Below are positions 23,011 to 39,148 of a stretch of DNA of 64,000 nt, in pieces. Source of the stretch: Eurosta solidaginis (Eukaryota; Arthropoda; Insecta; Diptera; Tephritidae); contig NW_027137017.1 of the NCBI RefSeq assembly GCF_040869045.1, positions 1-64,000 of the forward strand, written 5' to 3'. A program made the position numbers and the translations under genes. Numbering within the stretch: the first letter of the stretch is position 1; each line of letters starts with the position of its first letter. The notes under the pieces were generated by a model, which ran no database searches, was not told the DNA's origin, and saw only the letters and a program-made list of their open reading frames with translations.

Positions 23011-24961
23011 TAACTTTAACTTTAACTTTAACTTTAACTTTAACTTTAACTTTAACTTTAACTTTAACTTTAAATTTAACTTTAACTTTAATTTTAACTT
23101 TAACTTTAACTTTAACTTTAACTTTAACTTTAACGTTAACTTTAACTTTAACTTTAATTTTAACTTTAACTTTAACTTTAACTTTAACTTTAACTTTAAC
23201 TTTCACTTTAACGTTAACTTTAACTTTAACTTTAACTTTAACGTTAACTTTAACTTTAAATTTAACTTTAACTTTAACTTTAACTTTAACTTTAACTTTA
23301 ACTTTAACTTTAACTTTAACTTTAACTTTAACTTTAACGTTAACTTTAACTTTAACTTTAATTTTAACTTTAACTTTAACTTTAACTTTAACTTTAACTT
23401 TAACGTTAACTTTAACTTTAACTTTAACTTTAACTTTAACTTTAACGTTAACTTTAACTTTAACTTTAATTTTAACTTTAACTTTAACTTTAACTTTAAC
23501 TTTAACTTTAACGTTAACTTTAACTTTAACTTTAACTTTAACTTTAACTTTAACGTTAACTTTAACTTTAACTTTAATTTTAACTTTAACTTTAACTTTA
23601 AATTTAACTTTAACTTTAAATTTAACTTTAATTTTAACTTTAACTTTAACTTTAACTTTAACTTTAACGTTAACTTTAACTTTAACTTTAATTTTAACTT
23701 TAACTTTAACTTTAACTTTAACTTTCACTTTAACGTTAACTTTAACTTTAACTTTAACTTTAACGTTAACTTTAACTTTAACTTTAATTTTAACTTTAAC
23801 TTTAACTTTAACTTTAACTTTAAATTTAACTTTAATTTTAACTTTAACTTTAACTTTAACTTTAACTTTAACGTTAACTTTAACTTTAACTTTAATTTTA
23901 ACTTTAACTTTAACTTTAACTTTCACTTTAACGTTAACTTTAACTTTAACTTTAACTTTAACTTTAACGTTAACTTTAACTTTAACTTTAACTTTAACTT
24001 TAACGTTAACTTTAACTTTAACTTTAATTTTAACTTTAACTTTAACTTTAACTTTAACTTTAACTTTCACTTTAACTTTAACTTTAACTTTAACTTTAAC
24101 TTTAAATTTAACTTTAATTTTAACTTTAACTTTAACTTTAACTTTAACGTTAACTTTAACTTTAACTTTAATTTTAACTTTAACTTTAACTTTAACTTTA
24201 ACTTTAAATTTAACTTTAACTTTAACTTTAACGTTAACTTTAATTTTAACTTTAATTTTAACTTTAACTTTAACTTTAACTTTAACTTTAACTTTAACTT
24301 TAACTTTAACTTTAACTTTAAATTTAACTTTAATTTTAACTTTAACTTTAACTTTAACTTTAACTTTAACGTTAACTTTAACTTTAACTTTAACTTTAAT
24401 TTTAACTTTAACTTTAACTTTAACTTTAACTTTAACTTTAACTTTCACTTTAACGTTAACTTTAACTTTAATTTTAACTTTAACTTTAACTTTAACTTTA
24501 ACTTTAACTTTAACTTTAACTTTAACTTTAAATTTAACTTTAACTTTAACTTTAACTTTCACTTTAACGTTAACTTTAACTTTAACTTTAATTTTAACTT
24601 TAACTTTAACTTTAACTTTAACTTTAACTTTAACTTTAACTTTAACTTTAACTTTAACTTTAACTTTAACTTTAACTTTAACTTTAACTTTAACTTCAAC
24701 TTTAACTTTAACTTTAACTTTAACTTTAACGTTAACTTTAACTTTAACTTTAATTTTAACTTTAACTTTAACTTTAACTTTCACTTTCACTTTAACGTTA
24801 ACTTTAACTTTAACTTTAACTTTAACTTTAACGTTAACTTTAACTTTAACTTTAATTTTAACTTTAACTTTAACTTTAACTTTAACTTTAACTTTCACTT
24901 TAACGTTAACTTTAACTTTAACTTTAATTTTAACTTTAACTTTAACGTTAACTTTAACTTT

Positions 24962-24968
24962 AAATTAC
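24962..24968. repeat. AAATTAC box, copy 3 of 4
   Basis: The left flank is the same (AACGTTAAC plus two hexamers) and the TTTATC variant follows about 110 bases downstream. Confidence 0.75.
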
Positions 24969-27900
24969 TTTAACTTTAACTTTAACTTTAACTTTAACTT
25001 TAACTTTAACGTTAACTTTAATTTTAACTTTAATTTTAACTTTAACTTTAACTTTAACTTTAACGTTAACTTTATCTTTAACTTTAACTTTAACTTTAAC
25101 TTTAACTTTAACTTTAACTTTAACTTTAACTTTAACTTTAACTTTAACTTTAAATTTAACTTTAACTTTAACTTTCACTTTAACGTTAACTTTAACTTTA
25201 ACTTTAATTTTAACTTTAACTTTAACTTTAACTTTAACTTTAACTTTAACTTTAACTTTAACTTTAACTTTAACTTTAACTTTAACTTTAACTTCAACTT
25301 TAACTTTAACTTTAACTTTAACGTTAACTTTAACTTTAACTTTAATTTTAACTTTAACTTTAACTTTAACTTTCACTTTCACTTTAACGTTAACTTTAAC
25401 TTTAACTTTAACTTTAACTTTCACTTTAACGTTAACTTTAACTTTAACTTTAATTTTAACTTTAACTTTAACTTTAACTTTAACTTTAACAACTTTAACT
25501 TTAACTTTAGCTTTAACTTTAACTTTAAATTTAACTTTAACTTTAACTTTAACAACTTTAACTTTAACTTTAGCTTTAACTTTAACTTTAACTTTAACTT
25601 TAACTTTGGCTTTAACTTTAACTTTAACTTTAACTTTAACTTTAACTTTAACTTTAATTTTAACGTTAACTTTAACTTTAACTTTAACTTTAAATTTAAC
25701 TTTAACTTTAACAACTTTAACTTTAACTTTAGCTTTAACTTTAACTTTAACTTTGGCTTTAACTTTAACTTTAACTTTAACTTTAACTTTAACTTTAACT
25801 TTAACTTTAACTTTAACTTTAACTTTAACTTTAACTTTAACTTTAACTTTAACTTTAACTTTAACTTTAACTTTAACTTTAACTTTAACTTTAACTTTAA
25901 CTTTAACTTCAACTTTAACTTTAACTTTCACTTTAACTTTAACTTAATTTTTAACTTTAACTTTCGCTTTAACTTTAACTTTAACTTTAACTTTAACTTT
26001 AACTTCAACTTTAACTTTAACTTTAACTTTAACTTTAGCTTTAACTTTAACTTTAACTTTAACTTTAACTTTAACTTTAACTTTAACTTTAACTTTAACT
26101 TTAATTTTAACTTTAACTTTAACGTTAACTTTAACTTTAATTTTAACTTTAACTTTAACTTTAACTTTAACTTTAAATTTAACTTTAACTTTAACAACTT
26201 TAACTTTAACTTTAGCTTTAACTTTAACTTTAACTTTGGCTTTAACTTTAACTTTAACTTTAACTTTAACTTTAACTTTAACTTTATCTTTAACTTTAAC
26301 TTCAACTTTAACTTTAACTTTCACTTTAACTTTAACTTTATTTTTAACTTTAACTTTAACTTTCGCTTTAACTTTAACTTTAACTTTAACTTTAACTTTA
26401 ACAACTTTAACTTTAACTTTAGCTTTAACTTTAACTTTAACTTTAACTTTGGCTTTAACTTTAACTTTAACTTTAACTTTAACTTTAACTTTAACTTTAA
26501 CTTCAACTTTAACTTTAACTTTCACTTTCACTTTAACTTTAACTTTAACTTTATTTTTAACTTCAACTTTAACTTTCACTTTAACTTTAATTTTAACTTT
26601 AACTTTAACTTTAACTTTAACTTTAACCTTAACTTTAACTTTAACTTTCATTTTAACTTTATCTTTATTTTTAACTTTAACTTTAACTTTAACTTTAACT
26701 TTAACTTTAACTTTAACTTTAACTTTAACGTTAACTTTAACTTTAACTTTAACTTTAACTTTAAATTTAACTTTAACTTTAACTTTAACAACTTTAACTT
26801 TAACTTTAACGTTAACTTTAACTTTAACTTTAAATTTAACTTTAACTTTAACAACTTTAACTTTAACTTTAACTTTAGCTTTAACTTTAACTTTAACTTT
26901 AGCTTTAACTTTAACGTTAACTTTAACTTTAACTTTAACTTTAACTTTAATTTTAACTTTAACTTTAACTTTAACTTTAACTTTAACTTTAATTTTAACT
27001 TTAACTTTAACTTTAACTTTAACTTTAACTTTAACTTTCACTTTAACGTTAACTTTAACTTTAATTTTAACTTTAACTTTAACTTTAACTTTAAATTTAA
27101 CTTTAACTTTAACTTTAACTTTAACGTTAACTTTAACTTTAATTTCAACTTTAACTTTAACTTTAACTTTAACTTTAAATTTAACTTTAACTTTAACTTT
27201 AACAACTTTAACTTTAACTTTAGCTTTAACTTTAACTTTTGCTTTAACTTTAACTTTAACTTTAACTTTAACTTTAACTTTAACTTTAACTTTAACTTTA
27301 ACTTTAACTTCAACTTTAACTTTAACTTTAACTTTAACTTAACTTTAACTTTAACTTTAACTTTAACTTTAACTTTAACTTTAACTTTAACTTTAACTTT
27401 AACTTTAACGGTAACTTTAACTTTAACTTTAACTTTAATTTTAACTTTAACTTTAACTTTAACTTTAACTTTAACTTTAACTTTAACTTTAACTTTAACT
27501 TTAACTTTAACTTTAACTTTCACTTTAACTTTATTTTTAACTTTAGCTTTAACTTTAACTTTCGCTTTAACTTTAACTTTAACTTTAACTTCAACTTTAA
27601 CTTTAACTTTAACTTTAACTTTAACTTTATTTTTAACTTTAACTTTAACTTTCGCTTTAACTTTAACATTCACTTTAACTTTAACTTTAACTTTAACTTT
27701 AACTTTATTTTTAACTTTAACTTTAACTTTCGCTTTAACTTTAACTTTAACTTTAACTTTAACTTTCACTTTAACTTTAACTTTATTTTTAACTTTAACT
27801 TTAACTTTAATTTTCGTTTTAACTTTAACTTTAACTTTTACTTTAACTTTGACTTTGACTTTAACTTTAACTTTCATTTTAACTTTAACTTTAACTTTCG

Positions 27901-30239
27901 CTTTAACTTTGTACATTCACTTTAACTTTAACTTTAACTTTAACTTTAACTTTAACTTTAACTTTAACTTTAACTTTAACTTTAACTTTAACTTTAACTT
28001 TAACTTTAACTTTAACTTTAACTTTAACTTTAACTTTAACTTTAACTTTAACTTTAACTTTAACTTTAACTTTAACTTTAACTTTAACTTTAACTTTAAC
28101 TTTAACTTTAACTTTAACTCTAACTTTAACTTTAACTTTAACTTTAACTTTAACTTTAGCTTTAACTTCAACTTTAACTTTAACTTTAACTGTGACTTTA
28201 ACTTTAAATTTAACTTTAACTTTAACTTTAGCTTTAACTTTAACTTTAACTTTAACTTTAACTTTAACTTTAACTTTAACTTTAACGTTAACTTTAACTT
28301 TAACTTTAACTTTAACTTTAAATTTAACTTTAACTTTAACTTTAACAACTTTAACTTTAACTTTAACGTTAACTTTAACTTTCACTTTAACTTTAACTTT
28401 AAATTTAACTTTAACTTTAACAACTTTAACTTTAACTTTAACTTTAGCTTTAACTTTAACTTTAACTTTAACTTTAACTTTGGCTTTAACTTTAACGTTA
28501 ACTTTAACTTTAACTTTAACTTTAACTTTAACTTTAACTTTAACTTTGGCTTTAACTTTAACGTTAACTTTAACTTTAACTTTAACTTTAACTTTAACTT
28601 TAACTTTAACTTTAACTTTAACTTCAACTTTCACTTTAACGTTAACTTTAACTTTAACTTTAATTTTAACTTTAACTTTAACTTTAACTTTAACTTTAAC
28701 TTTAACTTTAACTTTAACTTTAACTTTAAATTTAACTTTAACTTTAACTTTAACTTTAACTTTAACGTTAACTTTAACTTTAACTTTAATTTTAACTTTA
28801 ACGTTAACTTTAACTTTAACTTTAATTTTAACTTTAACTTTAACTTTAACTTTAACTTTAAATTTAACTTTAACTTTAATTTTAACTTTAACTTTAACTT
28901 TAATTTTAACTTTAACTTTAACTTTAACTTTAACTTTAACTTTCACTTTAACGTTAACTTTAACTTTAACTTTAACTTTAACTTTAACTTTAACTTTAAC
29001 GTTAACTTTAACTTTAACTTTAATTTTAACTTTAACTTTAACTTTAACTTTAACTTTAATTTTAACTTTAACTTTAACTTTAACTTTAACTTTAACTTTA
29101 ACTTTCACTTTAACGTTAACTTTAACTTTAACTTTAACTTTAACTTTAACTTTAACGTTAACTTTAACTTTAACTTTAACTTTAACTTTGGCTTTAACTT
29201 TAACGTTAACTTTAACTTTAACTTTAACTTTAACTTTAACTTTAACTTTAACTTTAACTTTAACTTTAACTTTAACTTCAACTTTCACTTTAACGTTAAC
29301 TTTAACTTTAACTTTAACTTTAATTTTAACTTTAACTTTAACTTTAACTTTAACTTTAACTTTAAATTTAACTTTAACTTTAACTTTAACTTTAACGTTA
29401 ACTTTAACTTTAACTTTAATTTTAACTTTAACGTTAACTTTAACTTTAACTTTAATTTTAACTTTAACTTTAACTTTAACTTTAACTTTAACTTTAAATT
29501 TAACTTTAACTTTAATTTTAACTTTAACTTTAACTTTAATTTTAACTTTAACTTTAACTTTAACTTTAACTTTAACTTTCACTTTAACGTTAACTTTAAC
29601 TTTAACTTTAACTTTAACTTTAACTTTAACTTTAACGTTAACTTTAACTTTAACTTTAACTTTAACTTTAACTTTAACTTTAACTTTAACTTTAACTTTA
29701 ACTTTAACTTTAACTTTAACTTTAACTTCAACTTTCACTTTAACGTTAACTTTAACTTTAACTTTAATTTTAACTTTAACTTTAACTTTAACTTTAACTT
29801 TAACTTTAACTTTAAATTTAACTTTAACTTTAACTTTAACTTTAACTTTAACGTTAACTTTAACTTTAACTTTAATTTTAACTTTAACGTTAACTTTAAC
29901 TTTAACTTTAATTTTAACTTTAACTTTAACTTTAACTTTAACTTTAAATTTAACTTTAACTTTAATTTTAACTTTAACTTTAACTTTAATTTTAACTTTA
30001 ACTTTAACTTTAACTTTAACTTTAACTTTCACTTTAACGTTAACTTTAACTTTAACTTTAACTTTAACTTTAACTTTAACTTTAACTTTAACTTTAACTT
30101 TAACTTTAACTTTAACTTTAACGTTAACTTTAACTTTAACTTTAATTTTAACTTTAACTTTAACTTTAACTTTAACTTTAACTTTCACTTTAACGTTAAC
30201 TTTAACTTTAACTTTAACTTTAACGTTAACTTTAACTTT

Positions 30240-30246
30240 AAATTAC
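30240..30246. repeat. AAATTAC box, copy 4 of 4
   Basis: The left flank is the same and the TTTATC variant follows about 115 bases downstream. The stretch after it (to about 32.0 kb) is dominated by TTTAAT and GTTAAC variants. Confidence 0.75.
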
Positions 30247-32468
30247 TTTAACTTTAACTTTAACTTTAACTTTAACTTTAACTTTAACTTTAACGTTAAC
30301 TTTAACTTTAACTTTAATTTTAACTTTAACTTTAACTTTAACTTTAACGTTAACTTTATCTTTAACTTTAACTTTAACTTTAACTTTAACTTTAACTTTA
30401 ACTTTAACTTTAACGTTAACTTTAACTTTAACTTTAATTTTAACTTTAACTTTAACTTTAACTTTAACTTTAACTTTAACTTTAACTTTCACTTTAACGT
30501 TAACTTTAACTTTAACTTTAACTTTAACTTTAACTTTAACTTTAACGTTAACTTTAACTTTAACTTTAATTTTAACTTTAACTTTAACTTTAACTTTAAA
30601 TTTAACTTTAATTTTAACTTTAACTTTAACTTTAACTTTAACTTTAACGTTAACTTTAACTTTAACTTTAATTTTAACTTTAACTTTAACTTTAACTTTA
30701 ACTTTCACTTTAACGTTAACTTTAACTTTAACTTTAACTTTAACGTTAACTTTAACTTTAACTTTAACTTTAACTTTAACTTTAACTTTAACGTTAACTT
30801 TAACTTTAACTTTAATTTTAACTTTAATTTTAACTTTAACTTTAACTTTAACTTTAACGTTAACTTTAACTTTAACTTTAACTTTAACTTTAACTTTAAC
30901 TTTAACGTTAACTTTAACTTTAACTTTAATTTTAACTTTAACTTTAACTTTAACTTTAACTTTAACTTTAACTTTAACTTTAACTTTAACTTTAACTTTA
31001 ACTTTAACTTTAACTTTAAATTTAACTTTAATTTTAACTTTAACTTTAACTTTAACTTTAACTTTAACTTTAACTTTAACGTTAACTTTAACTTTAACTT
31101 TAATTTTAACTTTAACGTTAACTTTAACTTTAACTTTAACTTTAACTTTAACTTTAACTTTAACGTTAACTTTAACTTTAACTTTAATTTTAACTTTAAC
31201 TTTAACTTTAACTTTAACTTTAACTTTAACTTTAACTTTAACTTTAACTTTAACTTTAACTTTAACTTTAACTTTAAATTTAACTTTAATTTTAACTTTA
31301 ACTTTAACTTTAACTTTAACTTTAACTTTAACTTTAACGTTAACTTTAACTTTAACTTTAATTTTAACTTTAACTTTAACTTTAACTTTAAATTTAACTT
31401 TAACTTTAACTTTAACGTTAACTTTAATTTTAACTTTAATTTTAATTTTAACTTTAACTTTAACTTTAACTTTAACTTTAACTTTAAATTTAATTTTAAC
31501 TTTAACTTTAACTTTAACTTTAACTTTAACTTTAACTTTAACTTTAACTTTAACTTTAACTTTAACGTTAACTTTAACTTTAACTTTAATTTTAACTTTA
31601 ACTTTAATTTTAACTTTAACTTTCACTTTAACGTTAACTTTAACTTTAATTTTAACTTTAACTTTAACTTTAACTTTAACTTTAACTTTAACTTTAACTT
31701 TAAATTTAACTTTAACTTTAACTTTCACTTTAACGTTAACTTTAACTTTAACTTTAATTTTAACTTTAACTTTAACTTTAACTTTAACTTTAACTTTAAC
31801 TTTAACTTTAACTTTAACTTTAACTTTAACTTTAACTTTAACTTCAACTTTAACTTTAACTTTAACTTTAACTTTAACGTTAACTTTAACTTTAATTTTA
31901 ACTTTAACTTTAACTTTAACTTTCACTTTCACTTTAACGTTAATTTTAACTTTAACTTTAACTTTAACTTTCACTTTAACGTTAACTTTAACTTTAACTT
32001 TAATTTTAACTTTAACTTTAACTTTAACTTTAACAACTTTAACTTTAACTTTAGCTTTAACTTTAACTTTAAATTTAACTTTAACTTTAACAACTTTAAC
32101 TTTAACTTTAGCTTTAACTTTAACTTTAACTTTAACTTTGGCTTTAACTTTGGCTTTAACTTTAACTTTAACTTTAACTTTAACTTTAATTTTAACGTTA
32201 ACTTTAACTTTAACTTTAACTTTAAATTTAACTTTAACTTTAACAACTTTAACTTTAACTTTAGCTTTAACTTAAACTTTAACTTTAACTTTGGCTTTAA
32301 CTTTAACTTTAACTTTAACTTTAACTTTAACTTTAACTTTAACTTTAACTTTAACTTTAACTTTAACTTTAACTTTAACTTTAACTTTAACTTTAACTTT
32401 AACTTTAACTTTAACTTTAACTTTAACTTTAACTTCAACTTTAACTTTAACTTTCACTTTAACTTTAA

Positions 32469-33346
32469 CTTAATTTTTAACTTTAACTTTCGCTTTAACT
32501 TTAACTTTAACTTTAACTTTAACTTTAACTTTAACTTCAACTTTAACTTTAACTTTAACTTTAACTTTAGCTTTAACTTTAACTTTAACTTTAACTTTAA
32601 CTTTAACTTTAACTTTAATTTTAACTTTAACTTTAACGTTAACTTTAACTTTAATTTTAACTTTAACTTTAACTTTAACTTTAAATTTAACTTTAACTTT
32701 AACTTTAACAACTTTAACTTTAACTTTAGCTTTAACTTTAACTTTAACTTTGGCTTTAACTTTAACTTTAACTTTAACTTTAACTTTAACTTTAACTTTA
32801 ACTTTAACTTTAACTTTATCTTTAACTTTAACTTTAACTTCAACTTTAACTTTAACTTTCACTTTAACTTTAACTTTATTTTTAACTTTAACTTTAACTT
32901 TAACTTTCGCTTTAACTTTAACTTTAACTTTAACAACTTTAACTTTAACTTTAGCTTTAACTTTAACTTTAACTTTAACTTTGGCTTTAACTTTAACTTT
33001 AACTTTAACTTTAACTTTAACTTTAACTTCAACTTTAACTTTAACTTTCACTTTAACTTTAACTTTAACTTTAACTTTAACTTTATTTTTAACTTCAACT
33101 TTAACTTTCACTTTAACTTTAATTTTAACTTTAACTTTAACTTTAACTTTAACCTTAACTTTAACTTTAACTTTCATTTTAACTTTATCTTTATTTTTAA
33201 CTTTAACTTTAACTTTCAATTTAACTTTAACATTCACTTTAACTTTAACTTTAAATTTAACTTTAGCTTTAACTTTAACTTTAACTTTAACTTTCACTTT
33301 AACTTTATTTTTAACTTTAACATTCACTTTAACTTTAACTTTTCTT
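32469..33346. repeat. N-type higher-order unit, copy 2 (878 bp)
   Basis: It has the same order of variants as the unit at 22121 and the same terminal CTTTTCTT form, differing by a few hexamers. This copy and the one at 22121 are both followed by a block rich in AAATTTAAC, GTTAAC and TTTAAT. Confidence 0.75.
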
Positions 33347-35519
33347 TAACTTTAACTTTAACTTTAACTTTAACTTTAACTTTAACTTTAACTTTAAATT
33401 TAACTTTAACTTTAATTTTAACTTTAACTTTAACTTTAACTTTAACTTTAACTTTAACGTTAACTTTAACTTTAACTTTAATTTTAACTTTAACTTTAAC
33501 TTTAACTTTAACTTTAACTTTAACTTTCACTTTAACGTTAACTTTAACTTTAACTTTAACTTTAACGTTAACTTTAACTTTAAATTTAACTTTAACTTTA
33601 ACTTTAACTTTAACTTTAACTTTAACTTTAACTTTAACTTTAACTTTAACTTTAACGTTAACTTTAACTTTTACTTTAATTTTAACTTTAACTTTAACTT
33701 TAACTTTAACTTTAACGTTAACTTTAACTTTAACTTTAACTTTAACTTTAACTTTAACGTTAACTTTAACTTTAACTTTAATTTTAACTTTAACTTTAAC
33801 TTTAACTTTAACTTTAACTTTAACTTTCACTTTACCGTTAACTTTAACTTTAACTTTAACTTTAACTTTAACTTTAACTTTAACGTTAACTTTAACTTTA
33901 ACTTTAATTTTAACTTTAACTTTAACTTTAACTTTAACTTTAACTTTAACTTTAACTTTAACTTTAACTTTAAATTTAACTTTAATTTTAACTTTAACTT
34001 TAACTTTAACTTTAACTTTAACTTTAACGTTAACTTTAACTTTAACTTTAATTTTAACTTTAACTTTAACTTTAACTTTAACTTTAACTTTAACTTTCAC
34101 TTTAACGTTAACTTTAACTTTAACTTTAACTTTAACTTTAACTTTAACTTTAACTTTAACTTTAACGTTAACTTTAACTTTAACTTTAACTTTAACTTTA
34201 ACTTTAACTTTAACGTTAACTTTAACTTTAACTTTAATTTTAACTTTAATTTTAACTTTAACTTTAACTTTAACTTTAACTTTAAATTTAACTTTAATTT
34301 TAACTTTAACTTTAACTTTAACTTTAACTTTAACTTTAACTTTAACTTTAACTTTAACTTTAACTTTAACTTTAACTTTAACGTTAACTTTAACTTTAAC
34401 TTTAATTTTAACTTTAACTTTAACTTTAACTTTAACTTTCACTTTAACGTTAACTTTAACTTTAACTTTAACTTTAACTTTAACTTTAACGTTAACTTTA
34501 ACTTTAACTTTAACTTTAACTTTAACTTTAACTTTAACGTTAACTTTAACTTTAACTTTAATTTTAACTTTAACTTTAACTTTAACTTTAACTTTCACTT
34601 TAACTTTAACTTTAACTTTAACTTTAACTTTAACTTTAACTTTAAATTTAACTTTAATTTTAACTTTAACTTTAACTTTAACTTTAACGTTAACTTTAAC
34701 TTTAACTTTAATTTTAACTTTAACTTTAACTTTAACTTTAACTTTAACTTTAAATTTAACTTTAACTTTAACTTTAACGTTAACTTTAATTTTAACTTTA
34801 ATTTTAACTTTAACTTTAACTTTAACTTTAACTTTAACTTTAACTTTAACTTTAAATTTAACTTTAATTTTAACTTTAACTTTAACTTTAACTTTAACGT
34901 TAACTTTAACTTTAACTTTAATTTTAACTTTAACTTTAACTTTAACTTTAACTTTAACTTTAACTTTAACTTTAACTTTCATTTTAACGTTAACTTTAAC
35001 TTTAATTTTAACTTTAACTTTAACTTTAACTTTAACTTTAACTTTAAATTTAACTTTAACTTTAACTTTAACTTTCACTTTAACGTTAACTTTAACTTTA
35101 ACTTTAATTTTAACTTTAACTTTAACTTTAACTTTAACTTTAACTTTAACTTTAACTTTAACTTTAACTTCAACTTTAACTTTAACTTTAACTTTAACTT
35201 TAACTTTAACGTTAACTTTAACTTTAATTTTAATTTTAACTTTAACTTTAACTTTAACTTTAACTTTCACTTTAACGTTAACTTTAACTTTAACTTTAAC
35301 TGTAACTTTAACTTTCACTTTAACGTTAACTTTAACTTTAACTTTAATTTTAACTTTAACTTTAACTTTATTTTTAATTTTAACTTTAACTTTAACTTTC
35401 GCTTTAACTTTAACTTTAACTTTAACTTTAACTTTAACTTTAACTTTAACTTTAACTTTAACGTTAACTTTAACTTTAACTTTCATTTTAACTTTAACTT
35501 TAACTTTCGCTTTAACTTT

Positions 35520-37178
35520 GTACATTCACTTTAACTTTAACTTTAACTTTAACTTTAACTTTAACTTTAACTTTAACTTTAACTTTAACTTTAACTTTAA
35601 CTTTAACTTTAACTTTAACTTTAACTTTAACTTTAACTTTAACTTTAACTTTAACTTTAACTTTAACTTTAACTTTAACTTTAACTTTAACTTTAACTTT
35701 AACTTTAACTTTAACTTTAACTTTAACTTTAACTTTAACTTTAACTTTAACTTTAACTTTAACTTTAACTTTAACTTTAACTTTAACTTTAACTTTAACT
35801 TTAACTTTAACTTTAACTTTAACTTTAACTTTAACTTTAACTTTAACTTTAACTTTAACTTTAACTTTAACTTTAACTTTAACTTTAACTTTAACTTTAA
35901 CTTTAACTTTAACTTTAACTTTAACTTTAACTTTAACTTTAACTTTAACTTTAACTTTAACTTTAACTTTAACTTTAACTTCAACTTTAACTTTAACTTT
36001 AACTGTGACTTTAACTTTAACTTTAAATTTAACTTTAACTTTAACTTTAGCTTTAACTTTAACTTTAACTTTAACTTTAACTTTAACTTTAACTTTAACT
36101 TTAACTTTAACTTTAACTTTAACGTTAACCTTAACTTTAACTTTAACTTTAAATTTAACTTTAACTTTAACTTTAACAACTTTAACTTTAACTTTAACGT
36201 TAACTTTAACTTTAACTTTAAATTTAACTTTAACTTTAACAACTTTAACTTTAACTTTAACTTTAGCTTTAACTTTAACTTTAACTTTAACTTTGGCTTT
36301 AACTTTAACGTTAACTTTAACTTTAACTTTAACTTTAATTTTAACTTTAACTTTAACTTTAACTTTAATTTTAACTTTAACTTTAACTTTAACTTTAACT
36401 TTAACTTTCACTTTAACGTTAACTTTAACTTTAATTTTAACTTTAACTTTAACTTTAACTTTAAATTTAACTTTAACTTTAACTTTAACTTTAACGTTAA
36501 CTTTAACTTTAATTTCAACTTTAACTTTAACTTTAACTTTAAATTTAACTTTAACTTTAACTTTAACAACTTTAACTTTAACTTTAGCTTTAACTTTAAC
36601 TTTTGCTTTAACTTTAACTTTAACTTTAACTTTAACTTTAACTTCAACTTTAACTTTAACTTTAACTTAACTTTAACTTTAACTTTAACTTTAACTTTAA
36701 CGTTAACTTTAACTTTAACTTTAACTTTAACTTTAACTTTAACTTTAACTTTAACTTTAATTTTAACTTTAACTTTAACTTTAACTTTAACTTTAACTTT
36801 CACTTTAACTTTAACTTTATTTTTAACTTTAGCTTTAACTTTAACTTTCGCTTTAACTTTAACTTTAACTTTAACTTTAACTTCAACTTTAACTTTAACT
36901 TTAACTTTATTTTTAACTTTAACTTTAACTTTCGCTTTAACTTTAACATTCACTTTAACTTTAACTTTAACTTTAACTTTAACTTTATTTTTAACTTTAA
37001 CTTTAACTTTCGCTTTAACTTTAACTTTAACTTTCACTTTAACTTTAACTTTATTTTTAACTTTAACTTTAACTTTAACTTTAACTTTCGCTTTAACTTT
37101 AACTTTAACTTTTACTTTAACTTTGACTTTGACTTTAACTTTCATTTTAACTTTAACTTTAACTTTCGCTTTAACTTT
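35520..37178. repeat. A-type higher-order unit, copy 4 (1659 bp)
   Basis: It is bounded by GTACATTCAC boxes at 35520 and 37179. It keeps the A-unit order (TTCAAC, TGTGAC at 36004, TTTAGC, AACGTTAAC, AACAAC, TTTGGC, TTTTGC near 36601, the AACTTAAC slip near 36665). It begins with a much longer pure hexamer run than copies 1-3. Confidence 0.75.
35527..35979. repeat. Long pure (AACTTT)n run, about 75 units
   Basis: No variant hexamer is visible over about 450 bases. This is the longest homogeneous run I found in the window. It ends at a TTCAAC variant at 35980. Confidence 0.85.
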
Positions 37179-39148
37179 GTACATTCACTTTAACTTTAAC
37201 TTTAACTTTAACTTTAACTTTAACTTTAACTTTAACTTTAACTTTAACTTTAACTTTAACTTTAACTTTAACTTTAACTTTAACTTCAACTTTAACTTTA
37301 ACTTTAACTGTGACTTTAACTTTAACTTTAAATTTAACTTTAACTTTAACTTTAACGTTAACTTTAACTTTAACTTTAACTTTAACTTTAAATTTAACTT
37401 TAACTTTAACAACTTTAACTTTAACTTTAACGTTAACTTTAACTTTAACTTTAAATTTAACTTTAACTTTAACAACTTTAACTTTAACTTTAACGTTAAC
37501 TTTAACTTTAACTTTAAATTTAACTTTAACTTTAACTTTAACAACTTTAACTTTAACTTTAGCTTTAACTTTAACTTTAACTTTAACTTTGGCTTTAACT
37601 TTAACTTTAACTTTAACTTTAACTTTAACTTTAACTTTAACTTTAACTTTAACTTTAACTTTAACTTTAACTTTAACTTTAACTTTAACTTTAACTTTAA
37701 CTTTAACTTTAACTTTAACTTTAACTTTAAGTTTAACTTTAACTTTAACTTTAACTTTAACTTTAACTTCAACTTTAACTTTAACTTTAACTTTCACTTT
37801 AACTTTAACTTAATTTTTAACTTTAACTTTCGCTTTAACTTTAACTTTAACTTTAACTTTAACTTCAACTTTAACTTTAACTTTAACTTTAACTTTAACT
37901 TTAACTTTAACTTTAACTTTAACTTTAACTTTAACTTTAACTTTAACTTTAACTTTAACTTTAACTTTAACTTTAACTTTAACTTTAACTTTAACTTTAA
38001 CTTTAACGTTAACTTTAACTTTAATTTTAACTTTAACTTTAACTTTAACTTTAACTTTAAATTTAACTTTAACTTTAACAACTTTAACTTTAACTTTAGC
38101 TTTAACTTTAACTTTAACTTTGGCTTTAACTTTAACTTTAACTTTAACTTTATCTTTAACTTTAACTTCAACTTTAACTTAACTTTCACTTTAACTTTAA
38201 CTTTAACTTTAACTTTATTTTTAACTTTAACTTTAACTTTAACTTTCGCTTTAACTTTAACTTTAACTTTAACAACTTTAACTTTAACTTTAGCTTTAAC
38301 TTTAACTTTAACTTTCACTTTAACTTTATTTTTAACTTTAACTTTAACTTTAACTTTCGCTTTAACTTTAACTTTAACTTTTACTTTAACTTTGACTTTG
38401 ACTTTAACTTTAACTTTAACTTTAACTTTAACTTTAACTTTAACTTTAACTTTAACTTTAACTTTAACTTTAACTTTAACTTTAACTTTAACTTTAACTT
38501 TAACTTTAACTTTAACTTTAACTTTAACTTTAACTTTAACTTTAACTTTAACTTTAACTTTAACTTTAACTTTAACTTTAACTTTAACTTTAACTTTAAC
38601 TTTAACTTTAACTTTAACTTTAACTTTAACTTTAACTTTAACTTTAACTTTAACTTCAACTTTAACTTTAACTTTAACTGTGACTTTAACTTTAACTTTA
38701 AATTTAACTTTAACTTTAACGTTAACTTTAACTTTAACTTTAACTTTAACTTTAACTTTAACTTTAACTTTAACTTTAAATTTAACTTTAACTTTAACAA
38801 CTTTAACTTTAACTTTAACTTTAACTTTAACGTTAACTTTAACTTTAACTTTAAATTTAACTTTAACTTTAACTTTAACAACTTTAACTTTAACTTTAAC
38901 GTTAACTTTAACTTTAACTTTAACTTTAAATTTAACTTTAACTTTAACAACTTTAACTTTAACTTTAGCTTTAACTTTAACTTTAACTTTGGCTTTAACT
39001 TTAACTTTAACTTTAACTTTAACTTTAACTTTAACTTTAACTTTAACTTTAACTTTAACTTTAACTTTAACTTTAACTTTAACTTTAACTTTAACTTTAA
39101 CTTTAAATTCAACTTTAACTTTAACTTTAACTTTCACTTTAACTTTAA